Assembly (NCBI GenBank): GCA_033558025.1
Contig: JAUCEF010000005.1
Span: 62,001-126,000, forward strand
Reading direction: 5' to 3'
From: Phytophthora sp. 'mugwort'
Lineage: Eukaryota; Oomycota; Peronosporomycetes; Peronosporales; Peronosporaceae
Length of the DNA: 64,000 bases
Below the pieces are notes generated by a model, which was not told the origin of the DNA, searched no databases, and saw only the letters and a program-made list of their open reading frames with translations. The position numbers and the translations under genes were made by a program. Positions 54,760 to 64,000 of this stretch are shown in pieces. The stretch's first letter is position 1. Every line of letters begins with the position of its first letter.

Positions 54760-57700
54760 TGTTCTGTCTGTTCGCGGCAGAGAAGTCTTTCGCGCAGATA
54801 TGGCGCGAGCTCGTCAAAAAAGGGATGAAACGACAAACGGCGACGTTACTCAGCTACAACCCAATGCTATCTTCCCCCTGGTGGCAACCTGAAGGGAGTG
54901 GAATGTGTTGACTTATTTGTTGGTACGTTTGTTGTAAATGATTAGTCTGACAACGTCTAACATACTTACTACTATATAGGAGAGGCGAACCTGCTGCGAT
55001 ACTGCCGTCGACGAGGAAGGCTTGCGTTCGGCCATTCCACGGATGCTTCTGCACCAGCTTCAGCCGGGGAAACGTCGACCAACCCTGCTGTGCAAGCAAC
55101 CGCTGCTGCCTTGGTGACGCCAGCCGAGGCCACAATGACGTCTGCCATGACGCGTTGACGTTGCCACTCGGCGCCACGACGCTACCAGCACTCGACGCCG
55201 CGGCATCAGCTACCACGACAGTAGTCCGAAGCGAAGCGGCGGTGGTGGGACAGCTCCTTCAAAGACAACAACCCAAGCCCGGGCCCTGCGGGCGGTTAAG
55301 GTGACAAGGTCCGACACATCCTCAGCGGATCGACGACCTGTGGCGACTGGAAAGAGGAAAGCCTCCACGTCAAAGTCGACAGCTAAGCGCCGAATAATAG
55401 GTAAGCGTGATGTCCATATTATCATTATTCATACTGACTGAGTGCATTGTTCCGGATAATACAGATTCTTATCTACCGGGTACTTCGGAAGCTGTTCCAA
55501 ATACTACTGAATAATCTATTCTGGAGAGACAAGCAGACACCCAGGATAATCCAGAATTCGCTGTTCCGGAAAGCGAATGGTGCTGTTGGCGGCAGAACAG
55601 TCACTGTGAGACCTGATCCGAACGATTATCGAGGAGACTCTCTGGACGAGCTTTAATCTAAAGACTTTCGGATGCTCTCAGACGCGATAGGCTCTTCGAA
55701 CCTACGGATTCCGACGATCTCAATGTTGGCATTGATGATTGGACGCTCGCTCTCGATTCTGAGGATGAAGGTGACGAAGCGACCATACTGCTGGATGAGG
55801 GCGATAATGACGATGATGAAGATGTGGATGATGACCCCGTTTCATCAGAAGAGAACGGGTGTGATAGTGAGCAACTTGCTTCCGACCAAGTTCCTGTGGA
55901 GTTTGAGCTGACTGACGCAGACTTGGACAGACTGCAGGCGGATGAGAGGGAAGTGTTCCACGAACCCGCTTCTACTCACGTTATTTATGATGCTGCTCCC
56001 CGTTACAAAGGCCCATCAGGACCCACACGAGCCGCGCTTGCGTATGCGAGTAGCCCTCTTGCAATATTCTATTTCTTCCTGCCCAAGGAACTGTGGCGAA
56101 AGATTACCGAGGAGTCCGACAAGTTCCGCAAGGGCAGTATAGCTGAGATCGCCCAGGCAAGCGAGCTCGTGCTCACCAGCGACGGGAGTCGTGCCGTCTA
56201 CCGCCATCTTGTCGGTTGAAGAGTACAAAGCGAAGTTGAAGCGGAAGAATACAGTTCAGCCACACGAGATCGTTCGCTTCATCGGGCTTCTGATTGCTGG
56301 TGCTCTCGAGCCAAGGCGCGAGAGTCTCAGCAGGCGTTGGATAACCAAGGTGGAAGGCGCGTTGTCGAGGGGGAACGTTTGGGCAATTTCTGAGTCGTGA
56401 CCGCTTTCAAGATATCGCACTATATCTACACTTCATCGACAACGAGAAGCAAGCTGACAGTGAAGATCGCACGTTCAAAATACGTCCCCTCGTCCAAGCA
56501 CCACAGAAATATTTCTTCCGCGGCTATCGACTGGGAGCTCGCATTTTATTTGGTGAAGACATAGTGCAAATGCGGCACCGTCGGAACCCCATGCGTCAGT
56601 TCATGCCAATGAAGCCAAACAAGTGCGGACGAAGTTTTACGTGACGTGCTGTGCTGACACCGCGTACTGCTCACGGTATGGACTGCGATGTTACGGCTCA
56701 TCCGTATTATTCTTTTTTTTCAGAGGATTCGTGATATGTTCCGGATGTGACGCACTATCTTTGTGATATCACTAACGACTTTGTGTTTTGCTTGTAGGCT
56801 GGTCATTTGCTGTGGCAAGGCCAACGACGACGAATCCGCTATTCCGCGAAGAGCAGTGGTGAAGAATATCGCTCACGTACTTCGCGAACAACAGTCACAA
56901 CGATTCATTTACACAGACAACTTCTACACATCGATCCCGCTTCGCGCAAGCTACTCAGTATGGGACACTCTCACGTCGGAACAATTCGGAGAGACCGTAA
57001 GGGTTGGTGCACTGGTATTGAGTTCTCGCAGAAACTCCGGCCGAAGCGAATGCCTCGCGGAACCTACCGAGTAGCCACGTGGAAAGATCACCCCGAGTAG
57101 TCGCGCTAACTTGGATGGATAACAAGCCTGTAAGATTTCTAGCTACTGGATGCTCCACTCAGCCAGCTCAGGTTTCGCGCAGAGAGCGGGATGGCTCCGT
57201 CTCCGTTGTGCCGTGGTCGCAGTTGGTTCGTGACTATCATGAGGCGATGGGCGGCGTGGATGTCCACGACGAATTGCGTCTTCAATGCTACTCGATCCAG
57301 CGCGCTATTCGCATGCGAAAATATTACAAGGCCATATTTATCGGATTGGTTGATTTAGCCATGGTGAACGCCTTCATCGTTCTCAAGATCGCGATGCGAC
57401 GCCATGAAAAACCTGTGCCCACGCACGCGGCCTTTCTCCGGACCTTACACACGGATTGACCACCCAAACGAGTAAGGATTTGCAGGCAGATATGACATGG
57501 CGGATCTTTTCACCGAGCCGCTCCCTCGCGTAGCGCACGCTTTGGAAAATACTGACGAAATGAACGGCGTCAAGCATAGGCAGTGACTCTGCAAGGTATG
57601 CTCAGCGTACGCCGGAGCAGGTATCCGTAGCTCCAAGATCAGCTACTTCTGTGCCACTTGCTCGCGCGCCAAGAAAGGAAGGGTTTGTGGAATAAATCGC

Positions 57701-57858
57701 GCCGCTTGGAGCATAACAGTTCTCTAACGTGCGACCAGGTTTGGCACCAGAGCTGGAAGAACGGAGCGGCGATTCCAGCGGAGTTAGAGCACAAGATAAG
57801 ATTTGTAAACAAGTGTAGACCCGAGATAACTAGTGAGGCTGATGCGGAGTACCGATGA
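54760..57858 (+). pseudogene. piggyBac-like transposase, copy 1
   Basis: Segments in order are: N-terminal AEKSFAQIWRELVKKG (~54775), an intron-like gap (54923-54979), an acidic linker (55720-55960, LDSEDEGDEATILLDEGD), and SPLAIFYFFLPKELWRKI (56052-56105). Then SVEEYKAKLKRKNTVQP, FIGLLIAGALEPRRESLSRR (56278-56337), RRNPMRQFMPMKPNKCG (56580-56630), and QRFIYTDNFYTSIPL (56898-56943, a catalytic Asp). VRDYHEAMGGVDVHDELRL (57228-57285) holds the last Asp. The C-terminus has a Cys zinc finger (CKVCSAYAGAGIR, CATC; 57596-57660). This is the DDE_Tnp_1_7 pattern. Stops and shifts near 56219, 56400, 56640, 57100, 57459 and 57585 make it dead. Confidence 0.85.
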
Positions 57859-58033
57859 AGGCAATGGATGGATTATATATTTTGAAGAATGATTGTTGTT
57901 TTGGCGCTGACGTTCTGTCTCGTTGTTGAAGCAAGTGTAACGGTTATGCGGAGAGATCGCAATATACAGTATTTTGGGTAGATTTTGTACAGCAATCCCT
58001 CCCATATGTCCAATCAGATGGCGGTAATCTGCC

Positions 58034-58157
58034 ACGTGGCACGCGAAAGGGCTTGAATCAGGGTATAATGCACTGCCTTTCCGGCATACGTTAATTCATA
58101 TGTTATGAATTACGGAGAATCCGTAATAATCTTCGGATTGGAGGGGTTAACCCTTCC
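58034..58157. repeat. 3' tail of piggyBac-like copy 1 with TTAA palindrome
   Basis: CACGCGAAAGGGCTTG and CCGGCATACGTTAATTCA recur at 61732-61795 after copy 2, so this is an element tail. It ends near GGAGGGGTTAACCCTTCC (58140-58157), an almost perfect palindrome centred on TTAA, the piggyBac target site. Confidence 0.6.
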
Positions 58158-58429
58158 AAGCCGGCATAACGGATACTCAGGAATCAAATTTATAGAGGTG
58201 AAATTGTTCCACGATCTCCGCAATAAATTAAGCGCGATCGAAATCCGCATATAGAAGTTTGTATTGAATAAATTTGAGCAGGTCAACTATAGTGTCTCGG
58301 TCAGGTGCGACATGAGATTTGCTAAAATAGGGTAGGATTACCGATATAAATATCCAGAGAGACCGCGGGTCTCTCCCAGCCTTTCATTCCAGAACCGGCG
58401 CCCGAGAAGAGACTATCACGCCTGGCATG

Positions 58430-61400
58430 TTTGACTTCGAGAAACACTTTCAGCACATCTGGCGCGAGCTGACAAAGAAGGGATGAAGGGTTGGACCTAC
58501 AAGAACTCCACAGGGCTCAGTAACGACCAGCGCTACATCCCGCCTGGCCGGAGCGTCAAGGGGACTGAAGGCGTCGACTTCTCTGTCGGTATGTGTGTGT
58601 ATTTTGCGATGATATCAACTGTTTCTAACTAACGTTTTCTGTCTAGGCGAGGAGAGTCTACTGTACTACAGTCGGCGCCAGGGGTGGCTTACCTTCGATC
58701 CAGCGCCGAACCCACCCACGCCGCCGGTAAGTGACACAATAGTGAGTGCCGTAGCAACGGCTACCACAGACACGAGATCTGCCAGTCCGGCGCCTGCAAA
58801 AGCCGCTCTGACACCTCCCGTCGCCGCACGTCACGGCTGTTGAGGAGAAGTGGCCCGCTCGACCACGAGCCGCTGCAAAGGCGATGCCTACTGGGCAGCG
58901 ACCATCTTTCGCGAATACGATTTCAGCGCCGGCCAATGCCAGCTGCACGACAGACTCCACGCCTGGCTAATAAGTCTACCCCTGGTTCGACTGGTACTGC
59001 ACATGAAGAGCGTCCAAGAGCCAAAGGAAAACGGAAGGCATCAGCGTCAAGCTCGACGACAAAACGCCGTCGGAGTGGTAAGCCCGTCATCACGCTTTCA
59101 TTGAAGTTGACCTAACTTTAACGTATCTTATTATTACGTATGGTCCAGTATCCAGTGTTCCGGATTCCCCACCACATGGTTCGAGCACTACTGAACAATC
59201 TGATCCGGATTCTCCTGTAGCTGTTGAGCGAGGTGCTGAAAGAGGTGTTCCGGAGACGACACCTTCGGTAACAGCAATGACAGTCACCCCCCGTATGTGT
59301 AACGGATATTCCGGGCTGCATCCCGTTCGACGAGTTCGACTCAGACAACTTTCTCGATGCACTGCGACGCGACCAGCTTTTCGCGCCAAATGACGATGAT
59401 GATCTCGACGTTGGCTGTGACGATTGGCTTCTCGCGCTTGATTCAGAAGAGGAAGGCAATGAAGACTCTACACTGCTCGATGAGGGCAGTGATGAGGAGG
59501 CAAAGAGTGACGCTGAGGTGGACGAGGATGCAGACTACTCTGAGGACGAGGCAGAGGACGACCAAGGACAAGATGAAGTTCCGGTCGAGTTTGTCCTGAC
59601 TGAAAAAGAGCTGCAAGCTGAAGAATGGGACGTGCTCATGGAGCGTAGCTCGGGTCAAGTGCCTTTGGACCCCCAGCCCTCTGTACGATGACCCCTTCGG
59701 CCCCATGCGAGCTGCTATGGCATACACATCCAACCCGTTGGCGATATTCTACTTCTTTTTCCCGAAGGAGTTGTGGCGCAAGATCGCGGACGAGACCAAC
59801 AAATATCGCATGGAGAGCGTCGATGAGATAGCTCAAGCTATGCATGCACGAGCTCGGCGGCGCCGCGAAACTGTTCCGTTAACGATGGTCTACTCGGTGG
59901 AGGAGTACAAGGCCAAACCAAAGAGGAAGAACGCTATCCAGAAAAACGAGATTGGCCGGTTCATTGGACTCCTTGTTGTGCGGGTACTCGAGCTAAGACG
60001 AGAGAGAGCCTTAGCCCCCCATTGGATCACGAATGTGGAGGGTGCCTTGTCGAGAGGCACATTTGGACAGTTTCTCAGTCGCGGTCGCTTCAAAGACATC
60101 GATCGCTACTTGCATTTCAACGACAACTCAAAGCAAGCTGAAAGTGGTGGCCGAGCGTTTCAGATACGACCGGTCCTTCAAGCTCTCCAGAAGACTTTCT
60201 TTCGGGGATACCGACTCGGCGCTCGCATCTCGTTCGAGAAGGAATGGTTCCAGTGCGTCACCGCCGCAACCCGATGCGGCAGTATATGCGAATGAAGCCG
60301 AACAAGTGGGGCACCAAGCTCTACATGACGTGTTGCGCGGAGACGGCGTACTGCTCCATGTACGGCGTTTCCGTTATCTCTTGCAACGTCTACACCGTTA
60401 TGTATACGGGATGTTCCTGATAACCTGTTCGAGATATTCCGGAGCTAACGCTTGCTATTGCTTCTTGGTGTGTTCAGGTTGGAGCTATCCTGCGGGAAGG
60501 CAAACGCGGAAGAAGAAACCGTCGCCCAACAAGGTGTAGTGACGAATTTCACCCAAGTTCTCCGAGGGCAGCCAGCGCAGCGGCTCGTTTGCACCGACAA
60601 CATCTACACCTCGGTTCCACTCGCACAAACTGCTGAGTATGCGTCTTTCCCACGTCGGCACGATAAGTAAGGACAGGAAGATCTGGTGCCGCGGCATTGG
60701 CTTCACGCAGAAGAATTGGCCGAAGCAGAAATCCCCGTTGAATATATCGTATTGCTCGTTGGAAGGGCCATCCAGAGTATGTTGCCATGACGTTGATGGA
60801 TACCCGACCAGTGCGCTTCATGGCCACAGGGTGTTCGACGCAGCTCACACACGTGTCGTGCCGCGAGCACGATGGTTCACTCTCACAATTGCCATGTCCC
60901 CAGTTGTGCGAGACTACCATGAAGCCATGAGAGGCGTCGACGTGCAAGACCAGTTACGGCTTCAACGTTACTCTATTCAACGATCTATCCGGATGCGCAA
61001 GCACTATAAGACGATCTTCTCGGGCTGGTGGACCTGGCCCTGGTCAACGCATTCATTGTGCAATATTGCGATAATGAAGAAGAACCAGTCCATCTCAACA
61101 CACGCAGCATTTCTCAGGCGTCTACACGTCGACTTGCTGAACCAAACTAGCGAAGACTTCAATGCAGGCGACGACATGGCCGAGTTTATGACGGAACCGC
61201 TGCCTAGACAGGAGCACACGCTGGAGAAGACAGAAAAGATGAACGGCGCGAAGCGGCGGCAGTGGCTCTGCAAGGTGTGCTCGGCCTACGCTGGAGCGGA
61301 TGTCCGCAGCTTCGAGACGAGCTACTTCTGCGCCACGTGCTCACACGCCAAGAAGGGCAAAGTCACGCTCTGCAACAAGGCGAGGCGGCTGGAGCATGGC

Positions 61401-61535
61401 AGCTCGCGCATCTATAACGAGCTGTGGCACCAAAGCTGGAAGAACGGCACGACCATCCCTGCTGCACTGTAAGACAAGATCAGGTTCGTCAACAAGCGCC
61501 GGTCTGGGGCTGTTAGGGAGACCGACGAGGAGTAG
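58430..61535 (+). pseudogene. piggyBac-like transposase, copy 2
   Basis: It is colinear with copy 1 but better kept. It has EKHFQHIWRELTKKG (58440), an intron GTATGT...TCTAG (58590-58647), an acidic linker (59375-59600), NPLAIFYFFFPKELWRKI (59732-59790), and SVEEYKAKPKRKNAIQ (59895-59940). Then FIGLLVVRVLELRRERALA, RRNPMRQYMRMKPNKWG (60262-60310), and QRLVCTDNIYTSVPLA (60580-60627; Asp kept). VRDYHEAMRGVDVQDQLRL (60906-60962) and a C-terminal zinc finger (CKVCSAYAGADVR, CATC; 61270-61338) follow, ending in WHQSWKNGTTIPAAL (61427-61470). Frame breaks lie near 59690, 60238, 60510, 60655 and 60780. It is inactive as it stands. Confidence 0.88.
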
Positions 61536-61731
61536 ACTAGCTGATGAGGAGTAAGGAGGAAGAATGAGAACCGTAGTTGAATGATGGCCGATTTGTCGTG
61601 TGTGTGCCGTCCCGTCGTTACTGCTGGGGGTAACGGTTTTGCAGGGAGATCGCAACGTACAGTGCTTTGCATTTTTCTTATACTGCACTTCACCCCTCAG
61701 CAGCCAATCAGCGAACTCATTCTGACCACGT

Positions 61732-61888
61732 GTCACGCGAAAGGGCTTGCAACAGGGTATATAGTACTGATTTCCCGGCATACGTTAATTCACATATTAG
61801 GAGTAACGGATATACCGGAATTATCTTCGTCTGAGAAAGGTTAATACACCATCCCTTTAATAGTGCCCCATCTGTAATAGTGCCCCAC
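61732..61888. repeat. 3' tail of piggyBac-like copy 2 and adjoining GTGCCCCA repeat
   Basis: CACGCGAAAGGGCTTGCAAC and CCGGCATACGTTAATTCA (61732-61795) repeat the tail of copy 1. The tail reaches AGAAAGGTTAATACACC (61833-61849) with a TTAA. CCATCCCTTTAATAGTGCCCCATCTGTAATAGTGCCCCAC follows, related to the 54.3-kb repeat. Confidence 0.6.
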
Positions 61889-62114
61889 GGGGGCCAATCT
61901 CAGGTTTACCAGTATTTCGTTGTGAAGTAGGGCTGTTTACAGGACAGAATAGGGCATATCGCATCACTCCTGAGTTTCAAAACTACTAAGTACTCCATAA
62001 GTAACAAAGATGTCGGCTACACCGAGTAAAAGCCTCTCCCGAACAATATCCGCTGAAAGGCAACCCGTCACTAAAAACTAAAACGGAAAATTTACTGTCC
62101 ATGCTTTTGAATGA

Positions 62115-62300
62115 GAACGGTGTCGGGTCCAATGCCTGTGTTTAGCATCCGTGCGCTCCGCACGGATGTTAAACCTAGGACCTAACAGTGTCGTTCTATT
62201 AAGCGGAGGTGGAGCTTGCGAGCCGCAGCTGGCTTAGGGTTTTATCACCAGCTAGCGTAGCGAACCGCCAGCGGTTTTAGGACCGCGCGAAGCGCATGGT
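62115..62300. repeat. Nested palindrome, probable element end
   Basis: The inner stem TTTAGCATCCGTGCG/CGCACGGATGTTAAA (62141-62173, 14 of 15 paired, loop CTC) lies inside an outer, looser stem. The outer arms are GAACGGTGTCGGGTCC and GGACCTAACAGTGTCGTTC (62115-62196). Short GC hairpins follow (AACCGCCAGCGGTT, GCGCGAAGCGC; to ~62300). No coding sequence. Confidence 0.55.
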
Positions 62301-62319
62301 ACGTTCTGACAGTACTTAA

Positions 62320-63110
62320 ACGTGACTAATACAAACGTTAAGTCAGGAGGTGCAAATCTTCCGACAATATACAAAGGCCGGATAAATGTCGTAGGGGATG
62401 ACGCTGCATCCCTCGCAGCGGTCGAGGTCAAGGCCGAACACTTCGCGTCCGACGGTCGGACGCGCCCGACAGGGGCAGGGCAGAAGAGCGCTCGCGCAGC
62501 GCGTTACGCGCTGCCCAGTCGATGCCGGCACTAGAAGCGTCCGGCAACCCTGCTGCCCCCTAGTCCGCAAGTTCATAGATGTCTTCCCGGAATAGGCCCC
62601 AGCCACCTTGCCTCCAGATCATGAAGTTCAAGATGAGATTGATCTCACGCCTGGTGCGAAGTATTGCGAGACGCGGCAGTGGCCATTTCCACGCGATCAA
62701 GCGAAGCCATCGACGCCTTTTTCAAGGGCCGCCGTCAGGCGGGCAATGTGCGCGAGCGTTGGCGCCGCATAACAGCCCGACGTTCTGCGTAATGAAGACC
62801 ACATTCGGATGGAGGATTCGTCCACGCCTTCAACAAGCGGAGCGATGCCACCATCCCGGCACAGACACCAACTCCGAGGAAGGACATGGTGCATGTCTGG
62901 CAGCACCCAGTATAGCGCGATTGACTGAAGACGACGTGCCGTTGACTGCTGTCAGCATGCCTAATCGTAATACCGCCGAGGCACAAAACGCCCCCGCCAC
63001 CCTTAACCGGATGATCTCCAACCTGCTGCGACCATTCCGTCACTTCGCGCCCAGCTACTTCGATGACATCTTTATCCACAGTCATGCCGAGCGCGGCATG
63101 ACCGATGTCT
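62320..63110 (+). pseudogene. Ty3/gypsy reverse transcriptase fragment
   Basis: The pieces read FIDVFPE (62574), DEIDLTPGAKYCETRQWPF (62633-62690), FKGRRQAGNVRE (62719-62755), FVHAFNK (~62818), ATIPAQTPTPRKDMVH (62847-62895), RMISNLLRP and APSYFDDIFIHSHAE (63049-63094). The last carries the polymerase Y-x-D-D-like FDD motif. The order is that of gypsy RT, but many frame changes occur and the 5' part (62322-62560) is unidentifiable. It has no LTR in the window. Confidence 0.7.
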
Positions 63111-63117
63111 CGGGGTG

Positions 63118-64000
63118 CTGATCTTGCGATCCGACCGATTCCATGTCGACGTCCTGCGAGCCCGGGCCGCGTGGGGACGGAGCCGGTCGCGGAGCCTGGG
63201 CCTCTTGACGTTCGCTCAGGAAACGTGCCATATCCGCTTTGAAGTACGTCTCCAGACCATTCGTCAGTTCTTGGGCCAGATCCGCTGACCGGCTCCGGGC
63301 TTGTGACGGTCTCGCCGGACGCGGAGCCAGGATCTTATCTTTCAGAGTGCTAGCAGAACGTGACGGCAGCATCGCGGCACTGGCTAGCCCAAGCGACATC
63401 CGTCGCGGCCCCGATGAGCTGCTGGATCCGACTTCTGACGGAGCCGACGCGTACTGCGATGATCCTGTGTGGTACTCCGGCGACCTGGTGTACGCCGCCT
63501 TGGTGTCGGGCGACGAGACGTATTTAGCCTTGGCTTCGATTACCGAGCTGGGCTCGGTCGTGATCTCGGGCGCTGCAGCTGCCGATCGATCGCCCACAGG
63601 GCTTCAACAAGTTGAAGAGCGACGCAGCCGAGATCCGGATCGTATCGGCGTCCAACTGGAACAGGTCGTCAGCGTCGAACGCTCCTGCCGTAAGGCCAAC
63701 CTCTTCCAGAATCCATAGCAGGCCCATCGCGGCGTCCAGCTTGTTTGCGGTTGACGACAGGGGCGACACAGGTCCGGTGAGAGATCCGATCTGCTTCAGC
63801 TGCAGGATCCGCATCCCTGGGACCTTGCGCAGGAAGTCGTTCAGCTCCGTACGCACGTACGCCGACTCCAGCTTAGATCGTGACCAGGTAGACTTCAATA
63901 CAGCACGATCTTCGCTATCCGAGCCTGGTGCCTTGAGTTGCTCCCGTGTGGCTTTCGGCTTTTTCTTTGACGTGGCAGATGAGGCCGCTGGGGTGGTAGT
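63118..64000 (-). pseudogene. Ty3/gypsy gag-like region, minus strand, runs off the right edge
   Basis: Reading leftward: a basic Ser/Thr/Ala stretch at the edge (~64000-63940), KSTWSRSKLESAYVRTELND (63895-63838), LSSTANKLDAAMGLLWILEE (63755-63698), then after a frame change a Pro/Ser-rich segment (63597-63300) and ETYFKADMARFLSERQEAQ (63250-63195). It ends at about 63120. This resembles the N-terminal Gag of oomycete gypsy elements. It is opposed to the RT fragment just to the left, so the two come from different insertions. Incomplete at its 5' end. Confidence 0.5.

Overview
The window looks like nuclear DNA from an oomycete, most probably a Phytophthora-like member of the Peronosporales. 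The reasons are intron-poor eukaryotic genes with short GT-AG introns (about 60-110 nt), close gene spacing inside islands, and a transposon load made of Ty1/copia, Ty3/gypsy, Mutator-like, PIF/Harbinger, pogo, Tc1/mariner, Helitron and piggyBac-like remnants. One upstream region also carries an Inr/FPR-type oomycete core promoter. The assignment rests on reading the sequence; no database search was run.

Layout. (1) 1-12.2 kb is a transposon graveyard: a broken Tc1/IS630-like transposase, a broken minus-strand gene of unknown function, a decayed copia element with recognisable LTR ends and a secondary insertion carrying a tRNA-like module, then a broken Mutator-like element. The last encodes a SWIM-type transposase followed by a 21-bp minisatellite and a ULP1-like protease whose catalytic Cys is Tyr. 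(2) 13.2-32.4 kb is a gene island with seven apparently intact genes: a secreted, probably GPI-anchored Frizzled-type cysteine-rich-domain protein; a CXC-domain nuclear protein; a mitochondrial-type alanyl-tRNA synthetase; a large P-loop (STAND-like) coiled-coil protein; an LRR protein; the APC/C subunit CDC23/APC8; and a bZIP factor with a C-terminal NTF2-like domain. (3) 32.4-46.4 kb is a second repeat block: a 139-bp palindrome, a Helitron scrap, an array of perfect hairpins, a DUF6818-like pseudogene, a minus-strand copia, a two-gene Harbinger and a pogo-like transposase. (4) 46.4-51.0 kb is a small gene island: a polytopic membrane protein, the spliceosomal RING/CCCH protein CWC24/RNF113 (seven exons resolved here), a CPYC glutaredoxin and a DinB-like protein divergent from it. 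(5) 51-64 kb is transposon-derived again: pogo and Tc1 remnants, two related piggyBac-like pseudogenes in tandem, and two opposed gypsy fragments at the right edge.

The genes do not form one pathway. They are housekeeping and regulatory genes (translation, cell-cycle ubiquitination, splicing, redox, transcription) embedded in degenerate mobile DNA. Exon boundaries were chosen by matching reading phase across GT-AG introns. They are reliable for the CXC, CRD, P-loop, LRR and CWC24 genes and less certain at the second CDC23 intron.
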